Shown one piece after another: positions 25,301-33,206 of a stretch of DNA of 64,000 bases. The translations under genes were made by a program, and so were the position numbers. The DNA is taken from contig NZ_JNYD01000003.1 in assembly GCF_000717175.1 (NCBI RefSeq), positions 434,001-498,000 on the forward strand, in the 5' to 3' direction. Under the pieces are notes generated by a model that was given only the letters and a program-made list of their open reading frames with translations, did not search any database and was not told the origin of the DNA. The stretch's first letter is position 1; every line of letters begins with the position of its first letter. Source of the DNA: Pseudonocardia autotrophica (GTDB lineage Bacteria > Actinomycetota > Actinomycetes > Mycobacteriales > Pseudonocardiaceae).

Positions 25301-26131
25301 TTGTCCGCAGTGTGGAGCACCCCACTCGTCCATGACCGCATGATGGTGACCGGGGCGGGTTCCGGCATCGGCCGCGGCGTCGCGCTGGAGGCGGCCGCCC
25401 GCGGCGCCACGGTGTACATCGTCGGCCGCCGGATCGAGCGTCTCAAGGAGACCATCGCACTCGCCGAGGGGGCACCCGGCACGCTGATCCCGCTCGCCTG
25501 CGACCTGACGGACCCGGTCGCGGTCGACGCGCTGTTCACCGGCGTCGAGACGGAGGGCGGCCCGGTCCAGGCGCTCGCCCACTGTGCGGCAAGCGTGCAG
25601 TACCAGCCCGCGCGGGAGATCACCTTCGAGTCGTTCAGCCAGGTCATCGGGACCACGCTGTTCACCGCGTTCAACACGCTGCACCGCTGGGCCCGGCCCC
25701 TGCTGGACACCGAGTTCGACGGCGTCGCGGTGGCACTGACCAGCTCGGTCGCGCACCGGGGCACCCCGGGCGTCGCGCACTCGTCGGCGGGGAAGTCCGG
25801 CATCGAGGGCTACGTCAAGAGCGTCGCGCGCGAGTGGGGTGGCAGCGGCATCCGGATGAACGTGGTGGGCCCCGGCCGGTTCCCGGTCGAGAAGTCCAAG
25901 GACATGTGGGACCGGCTCACGGCGGAGGAGAACTCCACCGGCACCGCGCGCATCGCGGTCGGCCGCTACGGGCGGCTCTCGGAGATCGTCGGGCCGATCA
26001 TGTTCATGTTGAGCGAGGCGGCCGGCTTCCTGACCGGCGAGGTGTTGCACGTCGGTGGCGGTGACCGGCTGACCCCGGCGATCGGTGCTCCTCCCGGAAT
26101 CACGGCCGCCCAGGCGACCGGTGACGCCTGA
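25301..26131 (+). CDS. SDR family protein, dienoyl/enoyl-CoA reductase-like
   Basis: A 276-residue protein. The start is set at TTG 25301 because a full AGGAGG (25289-25294) lies 6 bases upstream and the SDR fold begins at once (MMVTGAGSGIGRGVAL). The usual catalytic YxxxK is replaced by Ser: HSSAGKSGIEGY. This SxxxK form, with REWGGSGIRMNVVGPGRF after it, is characteristic of the 2,4-dienoyl-CoA and enoyl-CoA reductase branch rather than of alcohol dehydrogenases. It probably reduces or rearranges an unsaturated CoA ester with NADPH. It is the first gene of an operon with two CoA-transferases and an acyl-CoA dehydrogenase pair. Confidence 0.85.
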   Translation: MSAVWSTPLVHDRMMVTGAGSGIGRGVALEAAARGATVYIVGRRIERLKETIALAEGAPGTLIPLACDLTDPVAVDALFTGVETEGGPVQALAHCAASVQYQPAREITFESFSQVIGTTLFTAFNTLHRWARPLLDTEFDGVAVALTSSVAHRGTPGVAHSSAGKSGIEGYVKSVAREWGGSGIRMNVVGPGRFPVEKSKDMWDRLTAEENSTGTARIAVGRYGRLSEIVGPIMFMLSEAAGFLTGEVLHVGGGDRLTPAIGAPPGITAAQATGDA

Positions 26132-26203
26132 GGGTCCACGACCCGACCCCCGCCTGCGGGCGGCACGCGGTGTGCCCAGCCCATGAAGCCGACGAAGGAC
26201 GAG

Positions 26204-27433
26204 ATGATGGAGAAGCCACTCGAGGGTGTCCGGGTCCTCGACCTGACGCACTGGTGGTCGGGCCCGGAGGCCACCTCGCTCCTGGCAGCGCTCGGGGCCG
26301 ACGTGATCAAGGTCGAGGCCGTGCAACGGCCGGACTCCTCGCGGGCCCACCGTGCGCGCGACATCGACAACGACCCGGAGTGGTACGAGCGCGGGGTGGT
26401 GTTCAACAGCGCCAACGCGGGCAAGCGGGGCATTACACTGGACCTGTCCCGGCCCGCGGGCCGGGAGCTCTTCCTCCGGCTCGCCGCCGACGCGGACGTC
26501 GTGATCAACAACTTCTCGGCCCGGGTGATGTCCAACCTCGGTCTGGACCACGCACGGCTGGTGGAGCTCAACCCGTCGATCGTGACGGTGGACATGACCT
26601 CTTTCGGGCTCACCGGGCAGTGGCGTGACCTGGTCGGTTTCGCCTATGTCTTCGAGCAGATGAGCGGGGCGGCCGGGGTGACCGGCTACGAGGCCGACCA
26701 GCCCGGGACCCTCGGTGGCGCGTCGGACCCGTCCGCGGGCTACATCGGTGCGTTCGCCGTCCTCCTCGGGCTCAGCGCTCGGGACCGCACCGGGCAGGCA
26801 CAGCACTTCGACATCTCGCAGACCGAGGCGGTCAGCGCGTTCCTCGGTCCGGAGCTGATCAAGGCGCAGCTGACCGGTGCCGTCCCGGACCGGCGGGGCA
26901 ACCGGCATCCGCGGCTTGCACCGCACAACGTCTACCGCAGTGCGGGTGCGGACGAGTGGGTGGCCGTCGCCGTGCGGACGGACGAGGAGTGGACGAGCCT
27001 CGTCGAGGTCCTCGGCCGCCCGGCGTGGGCGACCGACCCCACGCTGGCCACCGCCGCCGGGCGCAAGGAGCACGAGGACCTGATCGACGAGCACCTCGGC
27101 GCCTGGATCGGCACCCGGACCAAGGAGGACGTCGCCGCGGCACTGTGGGCGGCGGGCGTCCCGGCGGGCGAGGTGCTCGACGGCGGCGAGCTGGAGAGCG
27201 ACCCCCAGTTCGTCGCCCGCGGCACCTTCCAGGCGCTGCACCGCGCGCCGATCGGGGACCTGGCGGTCCCGGTGGCGCCGATCCGGCTGTCGGACACCGA
27301 CACCTCGCACACCAGGCCTGCGCCGCACCTCGGTGAGCACAACGGTGAGGTGCTGCAGGGGCTCCTCGGCCTCAGCGACGACGACTTGGCGGTCCTCGTC
27401 GCGGACTCCGTCGTGGGCACGAGGCTGCCGTGA
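26204..27433 (+). CDS. Class III (CaiB/BaiF) CoA-transferase, first of tandem pair
   Basis: A 409-residue protein. ATG 26204 is preferred over ATG 26183 because AAGGA precedes it and the family starts LEGVRVLDLTHWWSGP. Further landmarks are LGADVIKVEAVQRPDSSR, RGITLDLSRPAGRELFLRL, and the nucleophilic Asp175 in GGASDPSAGY. Class III enzymes move CoA between acids through an aspartyl-CoA thioester. The next gene encodes a second member and the reading frames overlap or nearly so, as in the two-subunit enzymes BbsEF and SmtAB. It may activate an acid at the expense of succinyl-CoA or another product CoA ester. Confidence 0.92.
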   Translation: MMEKPLEGVRVLDLTHWWSGPEATSLLAALGADVIKVEAVQRPDSSRAHRARDIDNDPEWYERGVVFNSANAGKRGITLDLSRPAGRELFLRLAADADVVINNFSARVMSNLGLDHARLVELNPSIVTVDMTSFGLTGQWRDLVGFAYVFEQMSGAAGVTGYEADQPGTLGGASDPSAGYIGAFAVLLGLSARDRTGQAQHFDISQTEAVSAFLGPELIKAQLTGAVPDRRGNRHPRLAPHNVYRSAGADEWVAVAVRTDEEWTSLVEVLGRPAWATDPTLATAAGRKEHEDLIDEHLGAWIGTRTKEDVAAALWAAGVPAGEVLDGGELESDPQFVARGTFQALHRAPIGDLAVPVAPIRLSDTDTSHTRPAPHLGEHNGEVLQGLLGLSDDDLAVLVADSVVGTRLP

Positions 27434-27471
27434 ACACGGGTGACGAGGAGGGAACGGGGCGTGGAGGCGAG

Positions 27472-28602
27472 ATGAGCACGGCTGCTCTGGACGGGATGCT
27501 GGTCGTCGACGTCGGGACCGGGGTGCCGGGCTCGTACTGTGCGCGGCTCCTCGCCGACTTCGGTGCGGACGTGATCTCGCTCGTGGACCTGGCCGAGGGG
27601 TCCACCGAGCCGCTGGACGGGGACGCCGACGAGGCCGCCCTGGCGACCTTCCTGGGACAGAACAAGCGCAGCGTCGCCCTGGACACCTCAGACGAGCGAG
27701 GTGCGCGGCTGTGGCGTCGGCTGGTGGAGCGCGCGGACGTCGTCGTCGACGCCGGTGACGGTTCCGGTGAGTCGGCCCTGGCGCGCCACGGCGTCGACGT
27801 GGACGATCTTATCGGGGGCGAGTCGCCGACGGTGGTCGTCTCGATCTCGCCCTTCGGGTGGGAGGGGCCGTACCGCGGCAGGCCCGCGACCGACCTCACG
27901 GTGGCCGCCCTGAGCGGGTGGCTCAAGACCCTGGGCGACCCGGACCGCGCGCCGGTCGCGGCGGGGTTCCCCATGATCGACTACGTGTCGGGCGTGGTCG
28001 CGGCCGTCGGGACCCTCGCCGTGGCGCGGGCCGTTCGGCACGGGGCTCCCGGGCGCCGGGTCGACGTCTCCCAGCAGGAGGTCGGCAACCGACTGGCGCT
28101 GTACCCGTCGGTCGCGGCACGGCTGGGGATGACCCCCGTCCGTCGGTTGCCGTTCCCGATGTACGTCGAGGCGAGCGACGGGTACGCAGCGGTGAACGCG
28201 CTGTCGGCCCAGCACTTCCGGGACGCGTGCCTCTACATGGGTCTCGATGCCGAGGCGGACGATCCGGCCATGGCGGCCAACGAGGCGTGGCGGACCGATG
28301 CGGCCCCGATGTTGCAGGGCCGGATGGACGAGTGGGCCAAGGACAAGACGCGGGACGAGATCTTCGAGGTCGGCCAGGCCATGCGCATCCCGACGGCGAT
28401 CCCCTACACGCTGCTCGAGGTCCTGGAGAAGGAGCACTACCACGAGCGCGGCTTCTTCCGGCCGCTCTCGGTGGGCGGCACGACGGTCCAACAACCGAGG
28501 GGCCCGCTGCTGTCCGACCTGAGCCGCTCGGAGTGGCGCGAGGCCTCGCGGCGCGGTGCCGACACCGACGAGGTCCTGACGCAGTGGCTCCCGGACCGCT
28601 GA
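27472..28602 (+). CDS. Class III (CaiB/BaiF) CoA-transferase, second of tandem pair
   Basis: A 376-residue protein from ATG 27472, which follows GGAGG; GTG 27430, overlapping the previous stop, is an alternative. It begins LDGMLVVDVGTGVPGSYCARLLADFGADV-like (short form visible at residues 5-34) and keeps the nucleophile Asp170 in GFPMIDYVSG. It is shorter and more divergent than the first CoA-transferase, as expected of an unequal heteromer. C-terminal landmarks are KTRDEIFEVGQAMRIPTAIP and HYHERGFFRPL. It should work with its neighbour on one acid/CoA exchange. Downstream is the alpha-type acyl-CoA dehydrogenase. Confidence 0.9.
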   Translation: MSTAALDGMLVVDVGTGVPGSYCARLLADFGADVISLVDLAEGSTEPLDGDADEAALATFLGQNKRSVALDTSDERGARLWRRLVERADVVVDAGDGSGESALARHGVDVDDLIGGESPTVVVSISPFGWEGPYRGRPATDLTVAALSGWLKTLGDPDRAPVAAGFPMIDYVSGVVAAVGTLAVARAVRHGAPGRRVDVSQQEVGNRLALYPSVAARLGMTPVRRLPFPMYVEASDGYAAVNALSAQHFRDACLYMGLDAEADDPAMAANEAWRTDAAPMLQGRMDEWAKDKTRDEIFEVGQAMRIPTAIPYTLLEVLEKEHYHERGFFRPLSVGGTTVQQPRGPLLSDLSRSEWREASRRGADTDEVLTQWLPDR

Positions 28603-28712
28603 ACCCGCAGGCACTGTCGGCGTCGACCGTGTCCCGCGGCCGTGCCCGACGACAGACCATGGATCAACACGACGTCGACGGACCCGTCGTCGTCGACCAC
28701 GAAGGGGCCGTG

Positions 28713-29903
28713 ATGGACAACGCTGCCGAGCAGTACCGCTCGGAGATCCGGCTGTGGCTCGCCGAGAACGCGCCCGCGGACTGGCGCACGGTGGTCCCGA
28801 CCCTGGACGAGGCCGCCGTCGTCGAGTACTACCAGGCTTGGGCGCGCAAGCTCCACTCGGGCGGTAACCTGGTCCCGCACTGGCCGGTCGAGTTCGCTGG
28901 CCGTGGGCTGGGCATCGCCGGGCAGGTCGTCCAGCAGCAGGAGTTCAGCCGAGCCGACGCCCCGCGCCCACGGCCGTTGGCGATCTCGCTCGGCCACGCG
29001 GCGGCGACGCTGATGGAGCACGGAGACCCCGCCCAGCAGAAGCTGATCGACCACATCCTCGACGGCGGGATCTTCTGCCAGGGCTTCTCCGAGCCGGAGG
29101 CGGGTTCGGATCTCGCGTCGCTGCGCACGCGGGCGGTCCGCCGGGGTGACAGCTACATCGTGACCGGGCAGAAGACCTGGTCGAGCTTCGGACGCTACGC
29201 GTCCTGGTGCCTGCTGCTCGCGCGCACCGACTCCGAGGCGCCCAAGCACAAGGGGATCACGTTCTTCCTGGTGGACATGAAGTCCCCGGGGCTGACCGTA
29301 CGTCCGATCAAGCAACCGACCGGCTCCGCGGAGTTCGCCGAGATCTTCTTCGACGAGGTCGAGGTGCCCGCCGCGATGCGGATCGGCGAGGAAGGGCAGG
29401 GCTGGCGGATCGCGCAGACCACCCTGACGAGCGAGCGCGCCGTCCAGCTCCTGGAGATGAGCGCCTCGCTGCGGTCGTCCTTCGACCGGCTGGTGGCGGC
29501 CGCGTCGGTGCCGTCCGCGCCGGGTGCCCTGCCGCCCGTGGAGGATCCGGCCTACCGGCAGCGGTTCGCCGACGTCGCCCTCGAGATCGAGGTTCTGGCC
29601 GCGCTGAGTGCGCAGTCCCTGTCCCGGGTGATGAGCTACGAGGACCTCGGACCGCTGTCGTCGCTGGTCAAGATCGCGATGAGCAGGGCCGTCCAGAACT
29701 TCAGCGGCCTGGCGACCGAGCTCGGCGGTATCGAGGCGCTGGCGGACCTGGGGCAGCCCCGGGAGATGGGTTACCTGTCGGGCCACCACTACGCCGACCA
29801 CGTTCGTTCGTGGGCCTTGACGATCTCCGCGGGCACCAACGAGATCCAGCGCAACATCATCGCCGAGCGTGTCCTCGGCCTGCCGAGGGAGCCGCGTCCG
29901 TGA
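28713..29903 (+). CDS. Acyl-CoA dehydrogenase, alpha-type FadE subunit of adjacent pair
   Basis: A 396-residue protein from ATG 28713. It shows VPHWPVEFAGRGLGIAGQV, the substrate/FAD loop CQGFSEPEAGSDLASLRTRA, YIVTGQKTWSSFGRYASWC, and the end ISAGTNEIQRNIIAERVLG. The classical catalytic Glu position reads ISAGT, so it lacks that base, as alpha-type chains of heteromeric FadE enzymes can. Its stop overlaps the start of the beta-type chain, strongly suggesting one alpha2beta2 enzyme. With the tandem CoA-transferases before it, it would oxidise the CoA ester they form. Confidence 0.92.
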   Translation: MDNAAEQYRSEIRLWLAENAPADWRTVVPTLDEAAVVEYYQAWARKLHSGGNLVPHWPVEFAGRGLGIAGQVVQQQEFSRADAPRPRPLAISLGHAAATLMEHGDPAQQKLIDHILDGGIFCQGFSEPEAGSDLASLRTRAVRRGDSYIVTGQKTWSSFGRYASWCLLLARTDSEAPKHKGITFFLVDMKSPGLTVRPIKQPTGSAEFAEIFFDEVEVPAAMRIGEEGQGWRIAQTTLTSERAVQLLEMSASLRSSFDRLVAAASVPSAPGALPPVEDPAYRQRFADVALEIEVLAALSAQSLSRVMSYEDLGPLSSLVKIAMSRAVQNFSGLATELGGIEALADLGQPREMGYLSGHHYADHVRSWALTISAGTNEIQRNIIAERVLGLPREPRP

Positions 29904-31018
29904 CGTCTCAGACCATCTCCGACAGGGACGCCCTCGGCCAGACCGCCGCGCGCATCGTGGCCGAGCACGGCTCGATGGAGCGGATCGACGACGTCACGAC
30001 CGACGACCTGGGTTACGACGCCGGTCTCTGGACGAGGTTCGTCGATCTCGGCATCCCCGCACTCCTCGTGCCGGAGGAGGACGGTGGCCTCGGCCAGACC
30101 CTCGCCGAGGTGGCGACCATCGCGGCCGAACTCGGTCGCGCGACCGTGCCAGGTCCCTTCCTGAGCAGTGCCGTCACCGCCACCGCCGCCCTGGCGGCCC
30201 TGGCGGCATCCCCGCAGCGGTCGGCCCTGCTGGAGTCCCTCACCGAGGGTGGGCAGATCGCAGCCTGGATCGACTCGCCTGCGGTCGCGCTCTCTCACGG
30301 GGACGACGGCGGTCTCCTCCTGAAGGGGGAGGCGCCGAGCGTGCTCGGTGCCGATGCGGCTGATGTGCTCGTCGTACACGCGGGTGGGTACGTGCTGGAG
30401 GTTCCGGCCGCGGTCACCGAGCGGACGACCACGCGGCTGTCCGACCAGACGCGGCGCGTCGCCGCCGTCCGCTTCGACGGGGTGTCGGTGCCCGCCGAGG
30501 CGGTCCTGGGCGACGGCGCGTCAGCGGACACCGCGTCGAGAGCCGCCCGTCTCGCGTCCGCGCTCGCCCTCGCGGCGGACGCCGTGGGCGGGGCGGAGCA
30601 GGCACTGGCGCTGACGACCGAGTATACGAAGTCGCGCGAGCAGTTCGGTCGCACGATCGGTTCGTTCCAGGCGATCAAGCACCGGCTGGCCGACATGTTC
30701 GTCCAGGTGCAGTCCGCCAAGGCCATCACCGCCGAGGCCGCGGAGGGCTGGTCGCGGAGGGCCCTGTCCGACCCGGACCCGGATCTGGAGATCCTCACCG
30801 TCGCCGCGGCGACCTTCGCCACGTCCGCCTACGTGACGGTGGCCGGGGAGGCGATCCAGCTGCACGGAGGGATCGGGTTCACCTGGGAGCACCCGTGCCA
30901 CCGCTTCTTCAAGCGCGCCTGGTTGGACAGGGCCCTGTGGGGGGGACACACCGCATCCCGCGCGTCCTTCAGCGACCTCGTCATCGCTCGTGCGCGGGCC
31001 GGCGCGGACGCTCCCTAG
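29900..31018 (+). CDS. Acyl-CoA dehydrogenase, beta-type FadE subunit of adjacent pair
   Basis: A 372-residue protein starting at GTG 29900, overlapping the previous stop (GTGA). Landmarks are LGIPALLVPEEDGGLGQTLAE, SREQFGRTIGSFQAIKHRLADM, and IQLHGGIGFTWEHPCHRFFKRA. It is the smaller subunit of the pair. The end aligns well with the lone beta-type protein at 18.9 kb, so the two arose by duplication. It is the last gene of the 25.3-31.0 kb operon. The GntR regulator gene follows within 70 bp with its own promoter. Confidence 0.92.
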   Translation: MTSQTISDRDALGQTAARIVAEHGSMERIDDVTTDDLGYDAGLWTRFVDLGIPALLVPEEDGGLGQTLAEVATIAAELGRATVPGPFLSSAVTATAALAALAASPQRSALLESLTEGGQIAAWIDSPAVALSHGDDGGLLLKGEAPSVLGADAADVLVVHAGGYVLEVPAAVTERTTTRLSDQTRRVAAVRFDGVSVPAEAVLGDGASADTASRAARLASALALAADAVGGAEQALALTTEYTKSREQFGRTIGSFQAIKHRLADMFVQVQSAKAITAEAAEGWSRRALSDPDPDLEILTVAAATFATSAYVTVAGEAIQLHGGIGFTWEHPCHRFFKRAWLDRALWGGHTASRASFSDLVIARARAGADAP

Positions 31019-31069
31019 CCGCACCGGAAGCGCTGATCTCTCACGCGCTCGTGAACCGCGTATGGGGAT

Positions 31070-31081
31070 TGAGGCTATTCT
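31070..31081 (+). promoter_or_regulatory. WSAG-N4-CTSW element fused to leaderless promoter of GntR gene
   Basis: TGAG-GCTA-TTCT. TATTCT (31076-31081) is a -10 box whose predicted start point falls on the A of ATG 31088, implying a leaderless mRNA. The element thus covers the promoter core. Confidence 0.6.
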
Positions 31082-31087
31082 TTGACG

Positions 31088-31825
31088 ATGGCCGATCCAG
31101 CTGCCGCAGCGGTACCCTTCGCGCCCACCAATGACGGGCGCAAGCTCGCGGCTCAGGTAGCGGAGTTGCTCGAGGACGAGATCATGGAGGCCGGCTGGCC
31201 GGTCGGACATGTGATGGGATCGGAGACCGACCTGATCGCACGGCTCGGAGTGAGCCGTGCGGTCTTCCGGGAGGCCATCCGTGTGCTCGAGCACCACGAC
31301 GTGGCCTACATGCGGCGCGGCCCGGGGGGCGGGCTCGTCGTCAACGCGCCGGACTCCGCGGCCGCGGTGCGTGCCTGCGCGCTGAACCTCGGCTACCACG
31401 AGGCGACGTGGGAGCAGGTGTTCGAGGCCCGCAGCGCGCTCGAGCTGCGCTGCGTCGAGATCGCCACGCAGCAGATCGACGAGGATGGCATCGCCAAGCT
31501 TCGTGCCGCACTCGTCGCGGAGGAGCAGGCACAGGAGGCAGGCGAAGTCGGCACGAGCGACCTCCACCTGATCCTCGCCGAGATCTCGGGCAACCCCGCG
31601 TTCATGCTGTTCGTCGACGTGCTGACCAAGCTGAGCAGGGGCGGGGGCTCGCCCGAACGGACGCCCGCGGCCGCGCGCGACGTCCGCGAGGCCCACGACA
31701 AGATCGCCGACGCGGTCATTGGGGGGGACGTGGCGCTCGCCAGACATCGCATGCAGGTCCATCTCAGGGCCATGGGCCCGTGGCTCGCCCCGGACGGGGT
31801 GCGGATCGGCAGGCGCTGGGCGTAG
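31088..31825 (+). CDS. GntR-family regulator with FCD (FadR-like) ligand domain
   Basis: A 245-residue protein from ATG 31088. Residues 15-85 are the GntR winged helix (SETDLIARLGVSRAVFREAIRVLE, then the wing RRGPGGGLVV). Residues 100-235 are an all-helical FCD domain with DLHLILAEISGNP and HDKIADAVIGGDVALARHRM, which carry the Asp/His residues of the metal and ligand pocket. FCD regulators respond to small acids or CoA esters and bind short palindromes. It is the only GntR protein in the window, it lies centrally among the catabolic genes, and its own promoter overlaps a copy of the recurring palindrome, so it is the best candidate controller. Confidence 0.92.
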   Translation: MADPAAAAVPFAPTNDGRKLAAQVAELLEDEIMEAGWPVGHVMGSETDLIARLGVSRAVFREAIRVLEHHDVAYMRRGPGGGLVVNAPDSAAAVRACALNLGYHEATWEQVFEARSALELRCVEIATQQIDEDGIAKLRAALVAEEQAQEAGEVGTSDLHLILAEISGNPAFMLFVDVLTKLSRGGGSPERTPAAARDVREAHDKIADAVIGGDVALARHRMQVHLRAMGPWLAPDGVRIGRRWA

Positions 31826-31926
31826 TCGGTCCCCGGCAGGCCGGTCGTGCACGCGTGCCTCGGAGAGGCAGCCGGTGGTCGTCGTGGTCTGCGGGCCGGC
31901 CGTCGCCCTGACGGACCGTCCGGCCT

Positions 31927-31968
31927 CACGACGTCGGCCCCGGACCGCGGTCCGGGGCCGACGTCGTG
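31927..31968. terminator. Perfect 42-bp palindrome, bidirectional terminator
   Basis: A fully self-complementary stretch with two 21-base arms and no spacer, beginning CACGACGTCGGCCCC. It lies between the convergent GntR and thiolase genes. Confidence 0.85.
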
Positions 31969-31990
31969 GGAGCGGACGACGCTGACGGTG

Positions 31991-33172
31991 TCAGCCGACC
32001 CGTCGGAAGAGGGCCGCGAGGGCCTGACCGCCGCCGATGCACATCGTGACGATGCCGAGCTCGCCGTCCGTGCGCACGAGGTGCTTGGCCACCCGGACGG
32101 ACAGGATCGCACCGGTGGCCCCGACCGGGTGGCCGAGCGCGATGGCCCCGCCGTACGGGTTGGTGCGCTCCGGGTCCAGGCCCGCATCGCGGATCACGGC
32201 GACCGCCTGGGAGGCGAACGCCTCGTTGAGCTCGACCACGTCGATGTCCGACGGGGTGGTGCCGGTCTGGTCGAACAGCTTGGCCAGGGCGAACATGGGA
32301 GCGTAGCCCATCAGCTCCGGTTCGTTGGCCGCGGTGGCCACGGCCTCCAGGGTGACGAGCCCGGTGAGCCCGCGTTCGCGGACCGCCGACTCGGTGGCCA
32401 GCACGACCGCCGCACCGCCGTCGTTGATCCCCGAGGCGTTCCCGGCGGTCACGGTGCCGCCCTCGGCGAACGCGGGCCGCAGCCCGGCGAGCTTCTCGAG
32501 CGTGGTGTCCGGCTTGGGGTGCTCGTCGGTCGTCACCGTCACCGAGCGGCGGCCCCCCGTCTCCACCGGGGCGATCTCCTCGGCGAAGGCCGCCGCCGCG
32601 GCCTCGGAGGCCGCACGCTGCTGGGAGAGTAGGGCGAACTCGTCCTGCTCGGCGCGCGAGACCCCGTACTTGGTGGCCACGTTCTCGGCGGTGACGCCCA
32701 TGTGGATGTCGTGGAAGGGGTCCGTGAGCATGAGCACGGTGCCGTCGTAGAGCGTGCGGTCACCGAGCCGGTAGCCCGAGCGCGCTCCGAAGTCGTAGAA
32801 CGGCATCCGCGTCATCGACTCGTCGCCACCGGCCACGGTGATCGACGCCCCGCCCCAACGCATCTGCATCGCCGCCGACCAGATCGCCTGCAGCCCGGAT
32901 CCGCAGAGCCGGTTCACAGTGTAGGCGGGGATGGTGCGGGGCAGGTCGGCGGCCGCGGCGACGCGGCGGGCGTTGTAGGCGTCCGGCCCGACCTGGCCGA
33001 TGCAGCCCATCACCACCTCCTCCACGTCCTCGGCCGCGACACCCGCGCGGTCGAGCGCCGACCTCACCGCGACCGCGCCGAGTTCGTGGGCCGGGACGTT
33101 CGCGAAGGCGCCGCCGAAGCTGCCGACGGGCGTCCGGGCGCCGTCGACGATGACGATCCGCTCAGCAGACAC
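31991..33172 (-). CDS. Thiolase (acetyl-CoA C-acyltransferase)
   Basis: A 393-residue enzyme from ATG 33172. All thiolase landmarks are present: the acyl-accepting Cys90 in NRLCGSGLQAI, GGDESMTRMPF, NASGINDGGAAVVLA, His348 in GHPVGATGA, and Cys378 in TMCIGGGQ. It cleaves 3-ketoacyl-CoA with CoA to release acetyl- or propionyl-CoA, the last beta-oxidation step. It is the third gene of a minus-strand operon behind a phosphotransferase-like protein and an SDR. All catalytic residues are intact, so a degradative or biosynthetic thiolase is equally possible by motif; the context favours degradation. Confidence 0.95.
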   Translation of the reverse strand: MSAERIVIVDGARTPVGSFGGAFANVPAHELGAVAVRSALDRAGVAAEDVEEVVMGCIGQVGPDAYNARRVAAAADLPRTIPAYTVNRLCGSGLQAIWSAAMQMRWGGASITVAGGDESMTRMPFYDFGARSGYRLGDRTLYDGTVLMLTDPFHDIHMGVTAENVATKYGVSRAEQDEFALLSQQRAASEAAAAAFAEEIAPVETGGRRSVTVTTDEHPKPDTTLEKLAGLRPAFAEGGTVTAGNASGINDGGAAVVLATESAVRERGLTGLVTLEAVATAANEPELMGYAPMFALAKLFDQTGTTPSDIDVVELNEAFASQAVAVIRDAGLDPERTNPYGGAIALGHPVGATGAILSVRVAKHLVRTDGELGIVTMCIGGGQALAALFRRVG

Positions 33173-33206
33173 GCGGTGTCCTTTCTGGAGAAGGAGGGGT
33201 TCTCAG

